Positions 14,427 through 23,021 are shown, numbered from the stretch's first letter. The stretch is DNA of 32,532 nt from Anaerolineales bacterium UBA4826 (GCA_002400365.1 DHFK01000005.1:6773-39304); one strand, 5' to 3'. The notes: generated from the sequence alone by a model not told the origin. Numbers and translations: made by a program.

Positions 14427-16265
14427 TTACTCCACCGTCACACTTTTCGCTAGATTGCGCGGTTGGTCCACGTCGCACCCGCGCTTGATCGCGACGTGGT
14501 ACGCCAGCAGTTGCAGCGGCACCGTCGCGACGATCGGCGCGAACTCTTCCGGCGCGCGCGGCAGGTAGACGACGTCCTCCGCGTGCTTGGCGATCGCGGC
14601 GTCACCTTCCGTCGCCAGCGCGATCACGGGGGCTTGGCGTGCGCGGACCTCTTGGATGTTGCTCACGACTTTTTCCAGCGTCGCGCTTTGCAGCGCCACC
14701 GCGATCACCGGAATTTCCGGCTCGAGCATCGCGATCGGACCGTGTTTCAACTCGCCGGCGGGATAACCTTCGGCGTGCAAGTAACTGATCTCTTTCAGTT
14801 TCAGCGCGCCTTCGAGCGCGGTGGGATAGCCGAACCCGCGTCCGAAGAAGAAAACGCTCTTGCGCGTCCAGACCTTTTCGGCGAGGGTTTGCATCTGACG
14901 CTCGACGCCCATGACCGCTTGCACCATATCGGGCAGACGCGCGAATTGCTGCGCCAGCCCGTTGACGCACGCGGGAGCGAGCGCGCCGGCGCGCCGCGCC
15001 CAATCGAGCGCGACGAGTTCGAGCAACAACACTTGCGCGCTGAACGTCTTGGACGCGACGACGCCCACTTCGGGACCGACGTGCAGATTGATCGTCGTCG
15101 TCACCCCGCGCGTGATCGAACTGCCGACGACGTTCGTCAGCGCCAGCGTCTGCGCGCCCGCGGCTTTTGCCAGACGCATACTCGCCAGCGTGTCCGCGGT
15201 TTCGCCCGATTGCGTGATGAGGATCGCGAGCGTCCGGTCGTCAATCACCGGCGCGGCGTAGCGAAACTCGGAGGCGATGATCGCCTCGGCGGGCGTACGC
15301 GTCCATTGCTCGATCACGCGCGCGCCGACCAAGCCCGCGTGATACGACGACCCGCACGCGAGCAACACCGCGCGCTTGACCCGCGCGAGATCGAGCGCGT
15401 CCAGTTCGCCCAGATTGATGCCCCGTTCGTCCACGCGTCCACGCAGCGCGTTCGCCAGCGCCGCCGGCTGTTCGTTGATCTCTTTCAAAAAGAAATGCGG
15501 ATAGCCGCCCTTCTCTGCCGTCTGAACGTCCCAACCCACTTCCAACGGGTCGCGCTCCACCGGAGCGCCGGCAAGCGTGTAGAGATGCGCGCCCTCGCAC
15601 GTCAGCGCGGCGATCTCGCCATCTTCGATCAATAACATGCGCCGCGTGTACGGCAACAGCGCGGGGATATCGGACGCGATAAAATTCTCGCCGTCGCCCA
15701 GCCCGACGATCAGCGGCGAGAAATGACGCGCCGCGATCAGCAAATCGGGGTTCGCTTGATCGAACACGCCGATGCCGTACGTACCGCGCACGCGCTGCAA
15801 TGCTCGTTGCACTGCGCCGACCAGCGCAAGCGCATTTCCCGCAGTTCCCTGCATTTCCTGCTCGATCAGGTGCGCCAGCACCTCCGTATCCGTCTCGGTG
15901 ATGAACTTGTGTCCGCGCGCGCGTAATTCATCGCGCAGTTCCGCATAGTTCTCGATGATGCCGTTATGCACGACGACGAGTCCGCCGGTGCAATCGGCGT
16001 GTGGATGCGCGTTCGTGTCATTCGGCGCGCCGTGTGTTGCCCAGCGCGTGTGCCCCAAACCGAGTTGCCCGCTCGGCGCGTCGTGATTCAGCGCGTCGAG
16101 CAGTTTTTTCAGTTTGCCTTCGCTCTTGCGGATTTCGATCTTGCCGCCGGGCGTAAGCACCGCCACCCCCGCGGAATCATAGCCGCGATATTCCAGCCGG
16201 CGCAAGCCGTCGAGCAGGATCGGCGTCGCGTTGCGCGCGCCGACATAGCCAACAATGCCGCACAT
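14427..16265 (-). CDS. glmS: Glutamine-fructose-6-phosphate aminotransferase
   Basis: Cytoplasmic enzyme of 612 residues that makes glucosamine-6-phosphate from fructose-6-phosphate and glutamine, the first step to UDP-GlcNAc and peptidoglycan. The N-terminal glutaminase domain (1 to about 220) begins MCGIVGYVG with nucleophile Cys2 and carries GHTRWATHG and HNGIIENY. Two SIS sugar-isomerase domains follow (about 285-420 and 455-595), with LLACGSSYHAG, SQSGETADTLASM-like TQSGETADT, and the C-terminal VDQPRNLAKSVTVE. Length and motifs are typical. GGAGG stands 7 bases before the ATG. No glmS ribozyme was recognised in the 450 bases upstream, which instead hold repeats and a GC-rich block. An MFS gene follows after 8 bases. 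Confidence 0.97.
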   Translation of the reverse strand: MCGIVGYVGARNATPILLDGLRRLEYRGYDSAGVAVLTPGGKIEIRKSEGKLKKLLDALNHDAPSGQLGLGHTRWATHGAPNDTNAHPHADCTGGLVVVHNGIIENYAELRDELRARGHKFITETDTEVLAHLIEQEMQGTAGNALALVGAVQRALQRVRGTYGIGVFDQANPDLLIAARHFSPLIVGLGDGENFIASDIPALLPYTRRMLLIEDGEIAALTCEGAHLYTLAGAPVERDPLEVGWDVQTAEKGGYPHFFLKEINEQPAALANALRGRVDERGINLGELDALDLARVKRAVLLACGSSYHAGLVGARVIEQWTRTPAEAIIASEFRYAAPVIDDRTLAILITQSGETADTLASMRLAKAAGAQTLALTNVVGSSITRGVTTTINLHVGPEVGVVASKTFSAQVLLLELVALDWARRAGALAPACVNGLAQQFARLPDMVQAVMGVERQMQTLAEKVWTRKSVFFFGRGFGYPTALEGALKLKEISYLHAEGYPAGELKHGPIAMLEPEIPVIAVALQSATLEKVVSNIQEVRARQAPVIALATEGDAAIAKHAEDVVYLPRAPEEFAPIVATVPLQLLAYHVAIKRGCDVDQPRNLAKSVTVE

Positions 16266-16297
16266 GGGAAGCCCTCCAGAAAGAATTTTGGATTCTT

Positions 16298-16374
16298 GAT
16301 TTCAGATTTCAGATTTGCCGAACAGAAACCTCGGCGATTTCAATCTGCAATTTGCAATCTGAAATCTGCAATTC
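16298..16374. repeat. GATTTCA heptad inverted repeat
   Basis: The left arm has three heptads, GATTTCA, GATTTCA, GATTTGC (16298-16318). The right arm has CAATCTG, CAATTTG, CAATCTG, AAATCTG (16341-16368). A central GCCG/CGGC pair (16317-16320 and 16332-16335) closes the loop. It lies about 30 bases before the glmS ATG, within its 5' untranslated region or promoter zone. Confidence 0.75.
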
Positions 16375-16597
16375 ACCTGCCACCGCGCGCGGTTTTGGCG
16401 CGGCGATCGCTCGCCGGCATTGTGCGCGCGCTTTCATGCTGGAGGGGAAGCGCTCCACTTCGAGGACGGCTGAAGCAGAGCGATGAAGGACGTGGCGATC
16501 CTTGGAGGCATCCGCTGACCTTTCGATTTTCCCCTTCGGCTGCGCCTCAGGGTTGGCTGCGCCTCGCGGCGCAGAACCTCCACCTCGTCAAGAAACT
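16375..16597. other. GC-rich non-coding block upstream of glmS
   Basis: No gene is credible here. The block holds an 11-base direct repeat GGCTGCGCCTC (16538-16548 and 16555-16565). A perfect 7-bp hairpin, CTGCGCC/GGCGCAG with loop TCGC (16557-16574), uses the second copy. The first copy could pair with the same GGCGCAG arm, so two folds compete. It could be a structured leader for glmS, a small RNA or an old dispersed repeat; I recognise no known RNA family. Confidence 0.45.
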
Positions 16598-16690
16598 GGA
16601 TGTTGGACGTTAGATGTGGGACGTTGGATGTTGGACAACCTGATTAGGTTCCAATCTCCAACTTCTAATCTCTAAGTTCCAATCTCCAGA
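16598..16690. repeat. GTTGGAC heptad inverted repeat
   Basis: The left arm is a run of heptads GTTGGAC, GTTAGAT, GTGGGAC, GTTGGAT, GTTGGAC (16602-16636). The loop TGATTA is closed by AACC/GGTT. The right arm is TCCAATC, TCCAACT, TCTAATC, TCTAAGT, TCCAATC (from 16650). It lies 35 bases downstream of the plsC stop and could act as its terminator. Confidence 0.8.
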
Positions 16691-16724
16691 CTTCTCCCTG
16701 CGCTGTTCTTCCCCGGAACTTGTT

Positions 16725-17477
16725 TCAATTTACATTCGCTACCTCCTTTTGTTCGATTACCGTCGCCATCTCAACTGCGCGGTACGGCTGCAAATACCCC
16801 GCGACCGGACGCGCCCAGTTAGTATAATAGCCGTGCATCTCCGGCGGCATCATCGCGGCGATGCGAAGCATCAATTCATCGGACATTGCCGCCACGTGTT
16901 CGCGCGTCGGCTTGCTCTCCGTTATCGCCGGCAGCACTGGCGCGCCCACAAAGAACTTGACGTCGGTCCGGCGCAAACGCGCCAGATTTTTCCAGAACGC
17001 CTTGCCGCCCCAGACCGCCACGGGCACGATCGGCGCGCCTGAACGGAGCGAAAGCATTATAGCACCTTCGCGTCCTTGCTGCAACCGCCCCGACTCGCTC
17101 CGATGTCCCTCGGGCGCCATCACCAGCGCGTAGCCGCTTTGCAGAACCTTGAGCGCGGTCTTGAACGCGCTCATGTCCGCTTCCCCGCGCCGCACCGGGA
17201 ACGCGCCGTACGATCGGACGATCAAGCCGAACACCGGCAGATTGAACGCCTCGATCTTTGCCATGGGCACGACGTCGCGCGGACTGTACGCGCCGGCGAG
17301 GAGGGGATCGAGAAAACTACTGTGGCTGATCGCGATGATCGCCGGACCCGCGCGCGGGATGTTTTCCAGCCCGCGCAATTCGACGCGCAGGATGATCCGA
17401 AAGGCAAGCCGCAGAAACCAGTTGCCAAAATGATAGAACCAGGGGCGGCGTGGAAACAAGGAACTCAACTCGCCCAT
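16725..17477 (-). CDS. plsC: 1-acyl-sn-glycerol-3-phosphate acyltransferase (PlsC family)
   Basis: Membrane-associated acyltransferase of 250 residues that adds the second acyl chain to lysophosphatidic acid in phospholipid synthesis. The catalytic HX4D motif is HSSFLD (His52, Asp57). The substrate motif is APEGHRSESG (Glu123-Arg126), where the usual EGTRS has His instead of Thr. A further motif is VPVAVWG. An N-terminal hydrophobic stretch (about 20-32) may attach it to the membrane. The ATG lies inside the end of cmk (13-base overlap), a cmk-plsC pairing seen in many Gram-positive-type genomes. The C-terminal 40 residues are family-variable. The exact acceptor is not proven. Confidence 0.87.
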   Translation of the reverse strand: MGELSSLFPRRPWFYHFGNWFLRLAFRIILRVELRGLENIPRAGPAIIAISHSSFLDPLLAGAYSPRDVVPMAKIEAFNLPVFGLIVRSYGAFPVRRGEADMSAFKTALKVLQSGYALVMAPEGHRSESGRLQQGREGAIMLSLRSGAPIVPVAVWGGKAFWKNLARLRRTDVKFFVGAPVLPAITESKPTREHVAAMSDELMLRIAAMMPPEMHGYYTNWARPVAGYLQPYRAVEMATVIEQKEVANVN

Positions 17478-18154
17478 GCCTTTGCTTTGACAAATTCCAT
17501 TACGCGTGCGATCACTTCCGGCGCGGATAGACCAGTCGAATCCAAATAGATGGCGTCGTCCGCCTGTTTCAGCGGCGCGACCGAACGCGACGAATCAATC
17601 TGATCGCGCTGCCGAATCTCGCGCAGCACCGTCGTGAATTCGACTTGTTCCCCGCGACTAGCGCGCTCGCGATGGCGCCGCCGCGCGCGTTCTTCTTCGC
17701 TGGCGTCGAGATAGATTTTCAGATCGGCTTCGGGGAGGACGACGGTGCCGATGTCGCGTCCGACCATCACGACGCGCCCCCGCTGACCGATGCGCCGCTG
17801 CTGCGCGGTCATCGCGCGGCGCACGCCGGGGTACGCCGAGACCGGCGACACCTGCGCGTCCACCGCGCGCGAGCGAATCGCCCAGGTAATATCGCGTCCG
17901 TCGGCGAGAATCGTATACTGGCGTCCGTCGTTCACGGTCGGCGGCAGGCAATCAATCCGCACTTGTTCCGCGAGCGCAGTCACCGCTTTTTCGTCGCTGA
18001 TCGGAATCGAACGCGACAGCGCTTCGTACGTGACCGCGCGATACATCACCCCAGTGTCGAAATACAGATACCCCAACTTTTCGGCAATCGCCGCGCCCAC
18101 AGTGCTCTTGCCTGATGCGGCGGGTCCGTCAATCGCTACGATGAGAAGGATCAA
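17465..18154 (-). CDS. cmk: Cytidylate kinase
   Basis: Cytoplasmic kinase of 229 residues that phosphorylates CMP and dCMP with ATP, supplying CDP for nucleic-acid and lipid synthesis. The P-loop is GPAASGKST (10-18). The nucleotide-binding segment YFDTGVMYRAVTYEAL, the motif GRDITWAIRS and the catalytic stretch VGRDIGTVVLPEADLKIYLDA all match the family. The length is typical. The start is TTG 18154, which overlaps the rluB-type gene by 26 bases. No ATG or GTG is available in frame before the P-loop, so a rare start is required. It is in an operon with rluB upstream and plsC downstream. Confidence 0.93.
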   Translation of the reverse strand: MILLIVAIDGPAASGKSTVGAAIAEKLGYLYFDTGVMYRAVTYEALSRSIPISDEKAVTALAEQVRIDCLPPTVNDGRQYTILADGRDITWAIRSRAVDAQVSPVSAYPGVRRAMTAQQRRIGQRGRVVMVGRDIGTVVLPEADLKIYLDASEEERARRRHRERASRGEQVEFTTVLREIRQRDQIDSSRSVAPLKQADDAIYLDSTGLSAPEVIARVMEFVKAKAWAS

Positions 18155-18908
18155 TTTTCCCGGTCCCCGATATGTTCTTGAGTGCTTGGATTTCTGCCTG
18201 GCTCAACGCGCGCCACTCGCCCACGCGCAGCGTGCCTAACTCGATAGATCCGATGCGCACGCGGATCAAGCGTTTCACCGGATGTCCGACCGCGCCGCAG
18301 AGATGCCGCACCTCACGTTTCTTCCCCTCGCGCAAGACGACGCGCAGCCAACATTCGCCGCGCTGGGCTTGCCATTGATGTCGCCGCGCGTGTTCGCCCA
18401 AATGTCGCACGATCTTCGCCGAGTCCGCGCGCAGCCAGGCGCCGTCGTACCATACGCCCCTGCGCATTCGCGCCAGCGTTTCTTCCGTCGGCGCATCCTC
18501 GACGAGCGCGAGGTACTCCTTTTCGTGCTGGTAACGCGGATGCGTGACGAGATGCGCGAGGTCGCCGTCGTTCGTCAACAGCAACAACCCCTCGCTGTTC
18601 GCATCGAGTCGCCCCGCCGCGTACAACCGCTCGCGCGAAGGCACGAGGTCAACTGCCAGCGGCTTGCCGCGCGCCTCGTCAAGGTCGCTTAGATACCCCT
18701 TGGGCTTGTGCAGGATGATGTACGATTTCTTTTCGATGCGGATCGGCGCGCCGTCCACTTCGATGCGCTCGCGGTCCGCGTCAACTTTGGTTCCCAGTGC
18801 GGCGACGATTTTGCCGTTGACGCGCACGCGCCGCGCGAGAATCAGTTCTTCGCACTTGCGACGGGACGCGATGCCGGCGTGGGCGAGGATTTTTTGGAGA
18901 CGTTCCAT
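18129..18908 (-). CDS. rluB: RluB-type rRNA pseudouridine synthase
   Basis: RNA-modifying enzyme of 259 residues that converts a uridine of 23S rRNA (or another RNA) to pseudouridine. An S4 RNA-binding domain (about 1-60, LQKILAHAGIASRRKCEELI) precedes the catalytic domain. Catalytic Asp102 lies in GRLDANSEGL, where the usual Thr is Ser. RLIRVRIGSIELG near the end is the family C-terminal motif. The start is ATG 18908, one base after the scpB stop (TGAGATG), indicating translational coupling; a longer frame to 18959 lies inside scpB. The scpB-rluB order is widely conserved. RluB, RluE, RluF and RsuA are hard to tell apart by eye; genome context supports RluB. Confidence 0.9.
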   Translation of the reverse strand: MERLQKILAHAGIASRRKCEELILARRVRVNGKIVAALGTKVDADRERIEVDGAPIRIEKKSYIILHKPKGYLSDLDEARGKPLAVDLVPSRERLYAAGRLDANSEGLLLLTNDGDLAHLVTHPRYQHEKEYLALVEDAPTEETLARMRRGVWYDGAWLRADSAKIVRHLGEHARRHQWQAQRGECWLRVVLREGKKREVRHLCGAVGHPVKRLIRVRIGSIELGTLRVGEWRALSQAEIQALKNISGTGKIDPSHRSD

Positions 18909-18909
18909 C

Positions 18910-19506
18910 TCATTTGATCCTCTCCGCCACCTGCTGCGCGGTCGCCTCGGCTTCCGCAATCGCGTGGGTCAGCACGTTCTCCGTGGCTTGTTCGAGCGGG
19001 GGCAAATCGTCCACGCCGCGCAAGCCAAAGTTCTGCAGGAACTCGAACGTCGTCGCGTACAGGATCGGTCGTCCGACTGTCTCCTGCCGCCCCACCTCCT
19101 GGATCATGCCGCGCGACAAGAGCGTTTGGATGACGCCATCGCAATTCACGCCGCGCACCGCTTCAATCGCCGGGCGCGTGATCGGCTGGCGGTATGCGAT
19201 GATCGCGAGCGCTTCCAGCGCCGCCGCCGAGAGGTGCCCCGCGCCGTCAACCCCCAGGAACTTTTCGATCGCCGGCGCGGCTTCGGGCGCGGTGACGAGT
19301 TGGACCTTGTCGCGCATGCGCTGCACGCGCATGCCGCGCCCGGCATAGTCCTGCGCGAGTTCGTTCAGCGCGTCGTTTATTTTTTGCTCGTCCACCTCCA
19401 GCGCGCGCGCGAGCGCCGCAATCTGCGCCGGACCTTCCGCGACGAACAGCAAACTTTCGACGAGCGTTTTCAATTGCGGCGGCTGGGCAGGAAGCGTTTG
19501 CGTCAT
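18910..19506 (-). CDS. scpB: Chromosome segregation and condensation protein ScpB
   Basis: Cytoplasmic protein of 198 residues that binds ScpA and, with SMC, forms the bacterial condensin needed for chromosome compaction. It shows the two winged-helix domains of the family: LKTLVESLLFVAEGP...ALARALEV at the N-terminus and HLSAAALEALAIIAYRQPITRPAIEAVRGVNCDGVI in the middle. GRPILYATTFEFLQNFGLRGVDDLP follows. The start overlaps the preceding amaP stop in ATGA (19503-19506). scpA, usually adjacent, is not in the window. The C-terminal tail (about 175-198) is Ala/Glu-rich and helical. Confidence 0.95.
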   Translation of the reverse strand: MTQTLPAQPPQLKTLVESLLFVAEGPAQIAALARALEVDEQKINDALNELAQDYAGRGMRVQRMRDKVQLVTAPEAAPAIEKFLGVDGAGHLSAAALEALAIIAYRQPITRPAIEAVRGVNCDGVIQTLLSRGMIQEVGRQETVGRPILYATTFEFLQNFGLRGVDDLPPLEQATENVLTHAIAEAEATAQQVAERIK

Positions 19507-20066
19507 GATCCTTGTGGCTTGACCGGCTTGCGGACGGGATTGAGTTGGACCTGGATCTTACCGACCTGCAAACCCATTTGCTGTTCCATCACCTGCTTCG
19601 CCGCGGCGATGACCTGCTGCGATTTTGCCGGCACGTTCACTTCGGGACTGGTCTCTAACTCAACCGTCAAGTTGACCAAGTCACCTTTGCCAGCCGCCGC
19701 GCGCATCCTGACGCTGACGACGTCGGCAATCTGGGCGATGTCGTGCTCCAGACGCTGAATCAGCGCTTCGTCTGTCACTTGCACGATGCCGTCCGTGACC
19801 TGCTGCACGCGCAGCCGCCGCGCCGAGGGCCGCGAGAATTCCAGGAACAAGAGAATCAGCGCGACGATAAAGACGAACAGCGCCACGCCGACGCAGATGA
19901 CCTGGACGAACAACACGTTGGGTCCGTCCGTCAGACCGCGCGCCAGGTTGTTCAGCCAAGCCGCGACGCCTGGACGGAAGAACAAAACCAAAACGATGGC
20001 GATGGGCGTCAGCGCGACGGCAATCAACAGTCCGACGATCACGAGCAGACGATTGACGAGGTTCAT
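19503..20066 (-). CDS. AmaP-like alkaline-shock membrane anchor
   Basis: Membrane protein of 187 residues with two transmembrane helices (about 5-30 and 52-76) followed by a soluble Asp23/AmaP-like domain (about 85-187) containing VTDGIVQVTDEALIQRLEHD and VRMRAAAGKGDLVNLTVELE. In Gram-positive bacteria AmaP anchors Asp23-type envelope stress proteins to the membrane. No separate asp23 gene is seen here. GGAGGTGA (20071-20078 on the complement) stands before the ATG, and a promoter lies just upstream at the end of the neighbouring gene. So this gene probably starts the amaP-scpB-rluB-cmk-plsC transcript. Confidence 0.82.
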   Translation of the reverse strand: MNLVNRLLVIVGLLIAVALTPIAIVLVLFFRPGVAAWLNNLARGLTDGPNVLFVQVICVGVALFVFIVALILLFLEFSRPSARRLRVQQVTDGIVQVTDEALIQRLEHDIAQIADVVSVRMRAAAGKGDLVNLTVELETSPEVNVPAKSQQVIAAAKQVMEQQMGLQVGKIQVQLNPVRKPVKPQGS

Positions 20067-20092
20067 CGTGTCACCTCCGGATAACCACGCGC

Positions 20093-20121
20093 ATTATACA
20101 ACAATTCGGCGAGAGCGTAAA
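20093..20121 (-). promoter_or_regulatory. Promoter of the amaP-scpB-rluB-cmk-plsC run
   Basis: On the complement TTTACG (20121-20116), a 17-base spacer and a perfect TATAAT (20098-20093). Transcription would begin near 20086, 20 bases before the amaP ATG. The -10 box contains the stop codon of the upstream gene. Confidence 0.65.
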
Positions 20122-22916
20122 ACACACACCCCAAGAAGCAGAACGGCGACGAGACTGATCCCCGCGCCGATGTAGAGCGAAAACGGGCGGTACTCGAACT
20201 CGACCTGATGCGCGCCCGCGCCGACGCGCACTGCGCGAAAGACATAATCGCCGCGCGCGATCGGCGTCTCGACGCCATCCACGCGCGCGATCCAGCCCGG
20301 ATACCACGCGTCGGCGAGGAACAGGTACGCGTCGGCTTGCGCGCGCACAGCGAGCGCGACGTGTTCCGGCTGGTAACTGGTGATGCTCACCATTTCGTCC
20401 GCGCGTTGCACGCTGCCGTTAGAAAGCGGCGTGCCGCCCGCGAGGAAGAGCGTTTCCAACGGCTTGAACTCGTCCCGGGTGATTTCCTTCAGTGTCATCG
20501 CGTCGTCCGCGGCGCGCGCGTCGTGGACCAGGAACGCGCGCGGTAACACATCGTTATTCTGAAAGACCGCGGCTTCGTTCGTGCGATAGATCAGCGTCTG
20601 ATCCGCGCGCCCGACTAGATGCGCGAGCGAGACCTCCCTGCCCTCCACGACACCGCCCAGCGCCACGCGCTCGATGTGAATCAAGCCCGGCGCGATCGTC
20701 GGCGTGATGCGGATGCCGGTCACGACAATCGGCTGACCATCGCGCGCGAGGTCGAACTCGGCGATATAGTTGTGTCCCAGATGCGCCTCGGTCGGGAACG
20801 CCGAGCGCGCCGGGAACGTCGTCGCGATCGGCGGCAGCGAGTGCCGGATGACCTTGCGCACGTCGCTGCGTTCGTACGCCCATTCGGCGGTATCGTACCC
20901 CGCGCGCAACGGCAGCGTGAGGCGTTGTCCGTCTTGGGTAACCAAGTCAATTCGCGCCACAACCGCGCCATCCCGCAAATCTACTGACTGAGCGAGCGAT
21001 GAGACGACTCGCAGTTTGGTCGCCGGCGTTGGCGCAAACGTCAGATCACGCGTCAGGAAATCGGGCGCGAACGCGTTCGCCAGGTCTTTGCCTTCGGTCT
21101 CGGCGTCTATCGGCAGCATTTGGGGAATGATATAATAGCGCACGTTCAGCAGACTCAGCATCGGCGCGGTGAGTTGATCCAGGTATTCGCTCGTGCGCTG
21201 CGGGATCAAAGGCGTATAGCCGATCGCGCTCGGTAGGTTGTAGAGGAGCGAGACATTCGGATACAGACTCTCGCGCATCGTCACCATCACCGGGTAAATC
21301 CACCAACTCGTCAGTATGCGACCCTCTTGCGGCGACAAATCCTTTAGAAGCGACAACGCGCTGGGCGGTTTATACGAGTCTTGGACCGGCACCATCAGGT
21401 CATAGGTCTTGGCATAAACTGAAGCGACGAGCGCGAGATCAATCGCCGTCAAGCCGACGGCGAGCGTGACCAACGTCGTCCGCGTGAACAAACCGCGCCG
21501 CGCGCCGAGGACGACCCACGCCGTCAGCAGCGCGAACAAGAGCGGCAGCCAGGTCCACAGCGACAGCCACCAGTCGAGGGGCACCGCGGGGTACAGTCCG
21601 ACAATCACCGCGAGCGAAACGGCGCACAGCGCCATCGCGGCTTGTTGTCCGCGCGTCAGGCGCATCATCACCTGAGCGCGCGCGAGCAGATAATCGAACG
21701 TGATCGCGGCAAGAGTTGCGGCGGCAAAACTGTAGAGGAAGAGAAAGCGGGCTGGCACGCGGAAATAGTTGAACAGCGGCAAGTAACGCAGCCCTCGATA
21801 GAACGGATTCTGATCGCCCAAGCCCAGGACGAGCGCGGCGAGCGCGACGAGCGCGAAAAACGCGACGCGGCGATCCCGGCGCGCGAGCGGCGCGCCGAGC
21901 GCGAGCACCCCTGGCAGGAAACCGATGTACCCAATGACCTCGACCGACACGTTGGGATAAGGATTGCCCAGGATAAAGGGGTGGAACAGCATGAGGTAGT
22001 GGATCCAGCGCAGCGAGAACGCGTTAAAGAACTTGGGGAGCAGTCCTGCCGCGCGATCGCTCAAGGTCGAAAGTTCGAACGTCGGCAGTAACTGCGGCGC
22101 TGCCAGCAGCGCGCCGACGCCGATGGCGCTGACGACGAGGATGACTCGCCGGGGATCAAGGTACTCTAGCAGCCTGTCGGAGAAACCCGTTTTCTCTCTA
22201 ACTTGGCCGCTCAAGGCACTCGCGAACGGAGAAAACGGGTTTCTGGTTGGGGTCTCATCGCGCTGCCAGCGCACAATCGAGTACAAGCCCAAGAGCAGAA
22301 CGCTCATGAACGCGAATTGCGGATGTCCGCCGAGCAGTTGAATGCCACTGAACAGAGCCAACAGCGCCCACCACTGCCACCGCCTTTTGTCGTCCGTCTC
22401 TTGCGCGAGTTTCTCCCAACACCAAAATAGCCACGGCAGCCACGCTGCGGTCGTCAGCACGCTCATGTGCGCCACGCGCGCGACGAAAAAGCCCCCAAAG
22501 CCAAACGACAACGCGCCGAGGAACGCGCTCGCCGGACGCAGACACAGCACGCGCAGGAACAAGTACATGCCAACCGAGACCCAGGCAAGACTGGTCAGAA
22601 TGTCATAGTTCGTCGCGAGGTCGAGCGGCAAGAGTCCGTAGAGCAGCGGATGCGTTGGGTACAGCGCGCCAATCTGTCCCTCCGCGAAGAGCGGAAACCC
22701 CGCGAGCAAGCGCGGTTCCCACAGCGGCAATCGTCCGGCGCGCAGCGCGTCCGCATACGCGAGGTGGGTCGGATAAAAGAAACGCAGAATGTCGCCGAAG
22801 AAAAAAACGCTTTGGCGCAGCGCGGCTTGCCAGAAGAAAACCGGGGACCACAAAGCGAGAGCGCCAATCGCCGCAAGATCAGAACGATTTAACTGCTCAC
22901 CCTTGCGAAGGTTCAT
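20094..22916 (-). CDS. YfhO-family membrane protein (glycosyltransferase-like)
   Basis: Integral membrane protein of 940 residues. The N-terminal half carries about a dozen transmembrane helices (FFGDILRFFYPTHLAYADALRAGRLPLW, GGHPQFAFM) typical of YfhO and similar C-type membrane glycosyltransferases. A large extracytoplasmic region follows (about 500-900), including YLFLADAWYPGWIARVDG, and a last helix at the C-terminus. YfhO of Bacillus/Listeria takes part in lipoteichoic-acid glycosylation; the role here is unknown. The start is ATG 22916, with GAGG 7 bases upstream, rather than the adjacent GTG 22919. A 16-bp perfect inverted repeat (22181-22244) is read in frame in a loop after residue 220. 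Its stop overlaps the amaP promoter. Confidence 0.85.
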   Translation of the reverse strand: MNLRKGEQLNRSDLAAIGALALWSPVFFWQAALRQSVFFFGDILRFFYPTHLAYADALRAGRLPLWEPRLLAGFPLFAEGQIGALYPTHPLLYGLLPLDLATNYDILTSLAWVSVGMYLFLRVLCLRPASAFLGALSFGFGGFFVARVAHMSVLTTAAWLPWLFWCWEKLAQETDDKRRWQWWALLALFSGIQLLGGHPQFAFMSVLLLGLYSIVRWQRDETPTRNPFSPFASALSGQVREKTGFSDRLLEYLDPRRVILVVSAIGVGALLAAPQLLPTFELSTLSDRAAGLLPKFFNAFSLRWIHYLMLFHPFILGNPYPNVSVEVIGYIGFLPGVLALGAPLARRDRRVAFFALVALAALVLGLGDQNPFYRGLRYLPLFNYFRVPARFLFLYSFAAATLAAITFDYLLARAQVMMRLTRGQQAAMALCAVSLAVIVGLYPAVPLDWWLSLWTWLPLLFALLTAWVVLGARRGLFTRTTLVTLAVGLTAIDLALVASVYAKTYDLMVPVQDSYKPPSALSLLKDLSPQEGRILTSWWIYPVMVTMRESLYPNVSLLYNLPSAIGYTPLIPQRTSEYLDQLTAPMLSLLNVRYYIIPQMLPIDAETEGKDLANAFAPDFLTRDLTFAPTPATKLRVVSSLAQSVDLRDGAVVARIDLVTQDGQRLTLPLRAGYDTAEWAYERSDVRKVIRHSLPPIATTFPARSAFPTEAHLGHNYIAEFDLARDGQPIVVTGIRITPTIAPGLIHIERVALGGVVEGREVSLAHLVGRADQTLIYRTNEAAVFQNNDVLPRAFLVHDARAADDAMTLKEITRDEFKPLETLFLAGGTPLSNGSVQRADEMVSITSYQPEHVALAVRAQADAYLFLADAWYPGWIARVDGVETPIARGDYVFRAVRVGAGAHQVEFEYRPFSLYIGAGISLVAVLLLGVCVLRSRRIVV
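22181..22244. repeat. Inverted repeat inserted in frame in the YfhO-like gene
   Basis: AGAAACCCGTTTTCTC (22181-22196) and its exact complement GAGAAAACGGGTTTCT (22229-22244) flank a 32-base loop. The element is read through without breaking the frame and codes for a hydrophilic loop (TRNPFSPFASALSG then QVREKTGFSD) between two membrane spans. It resembles the palindromic repeats found between genes, here captured by a coding sequence. Confidence 0.8.
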
Positions 22917-23021
22917 CACTCAGCCTCGGATGAAATGTGCGTTCCTGTGCCAAGAACCGTCACTTTCGTGCGTCCTTTCGCAACCTGCGCAAGGTTCGCT
23001 GAGTTACCTGCAACAGAGAAT

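Noticed and set aside
14463..15635. 390-codon open frame on the plus strand opposite glmS
   Set aside because: It is an antisense shadow of an intact, full-length glmS.
16480..16505. Short likeness (GCGATGAAGGACGTGG) to the 5' region of 23S rRNA
   Set aside because: The likeness stops after about 16 bases and none of the flanking rRNA is present.
16266..16724. glmS ribozyme upstream of glmS
   Set aside because: I could not find the conserved ribozyme core; the stretch is repeats and a GC-rich block.
22982..22996. Hairpin AACCT/AGGTT between cdaR and the YfhO-like gene as a terminator
   Set aside because: Only five base pairs and no T-run, too weak to call.
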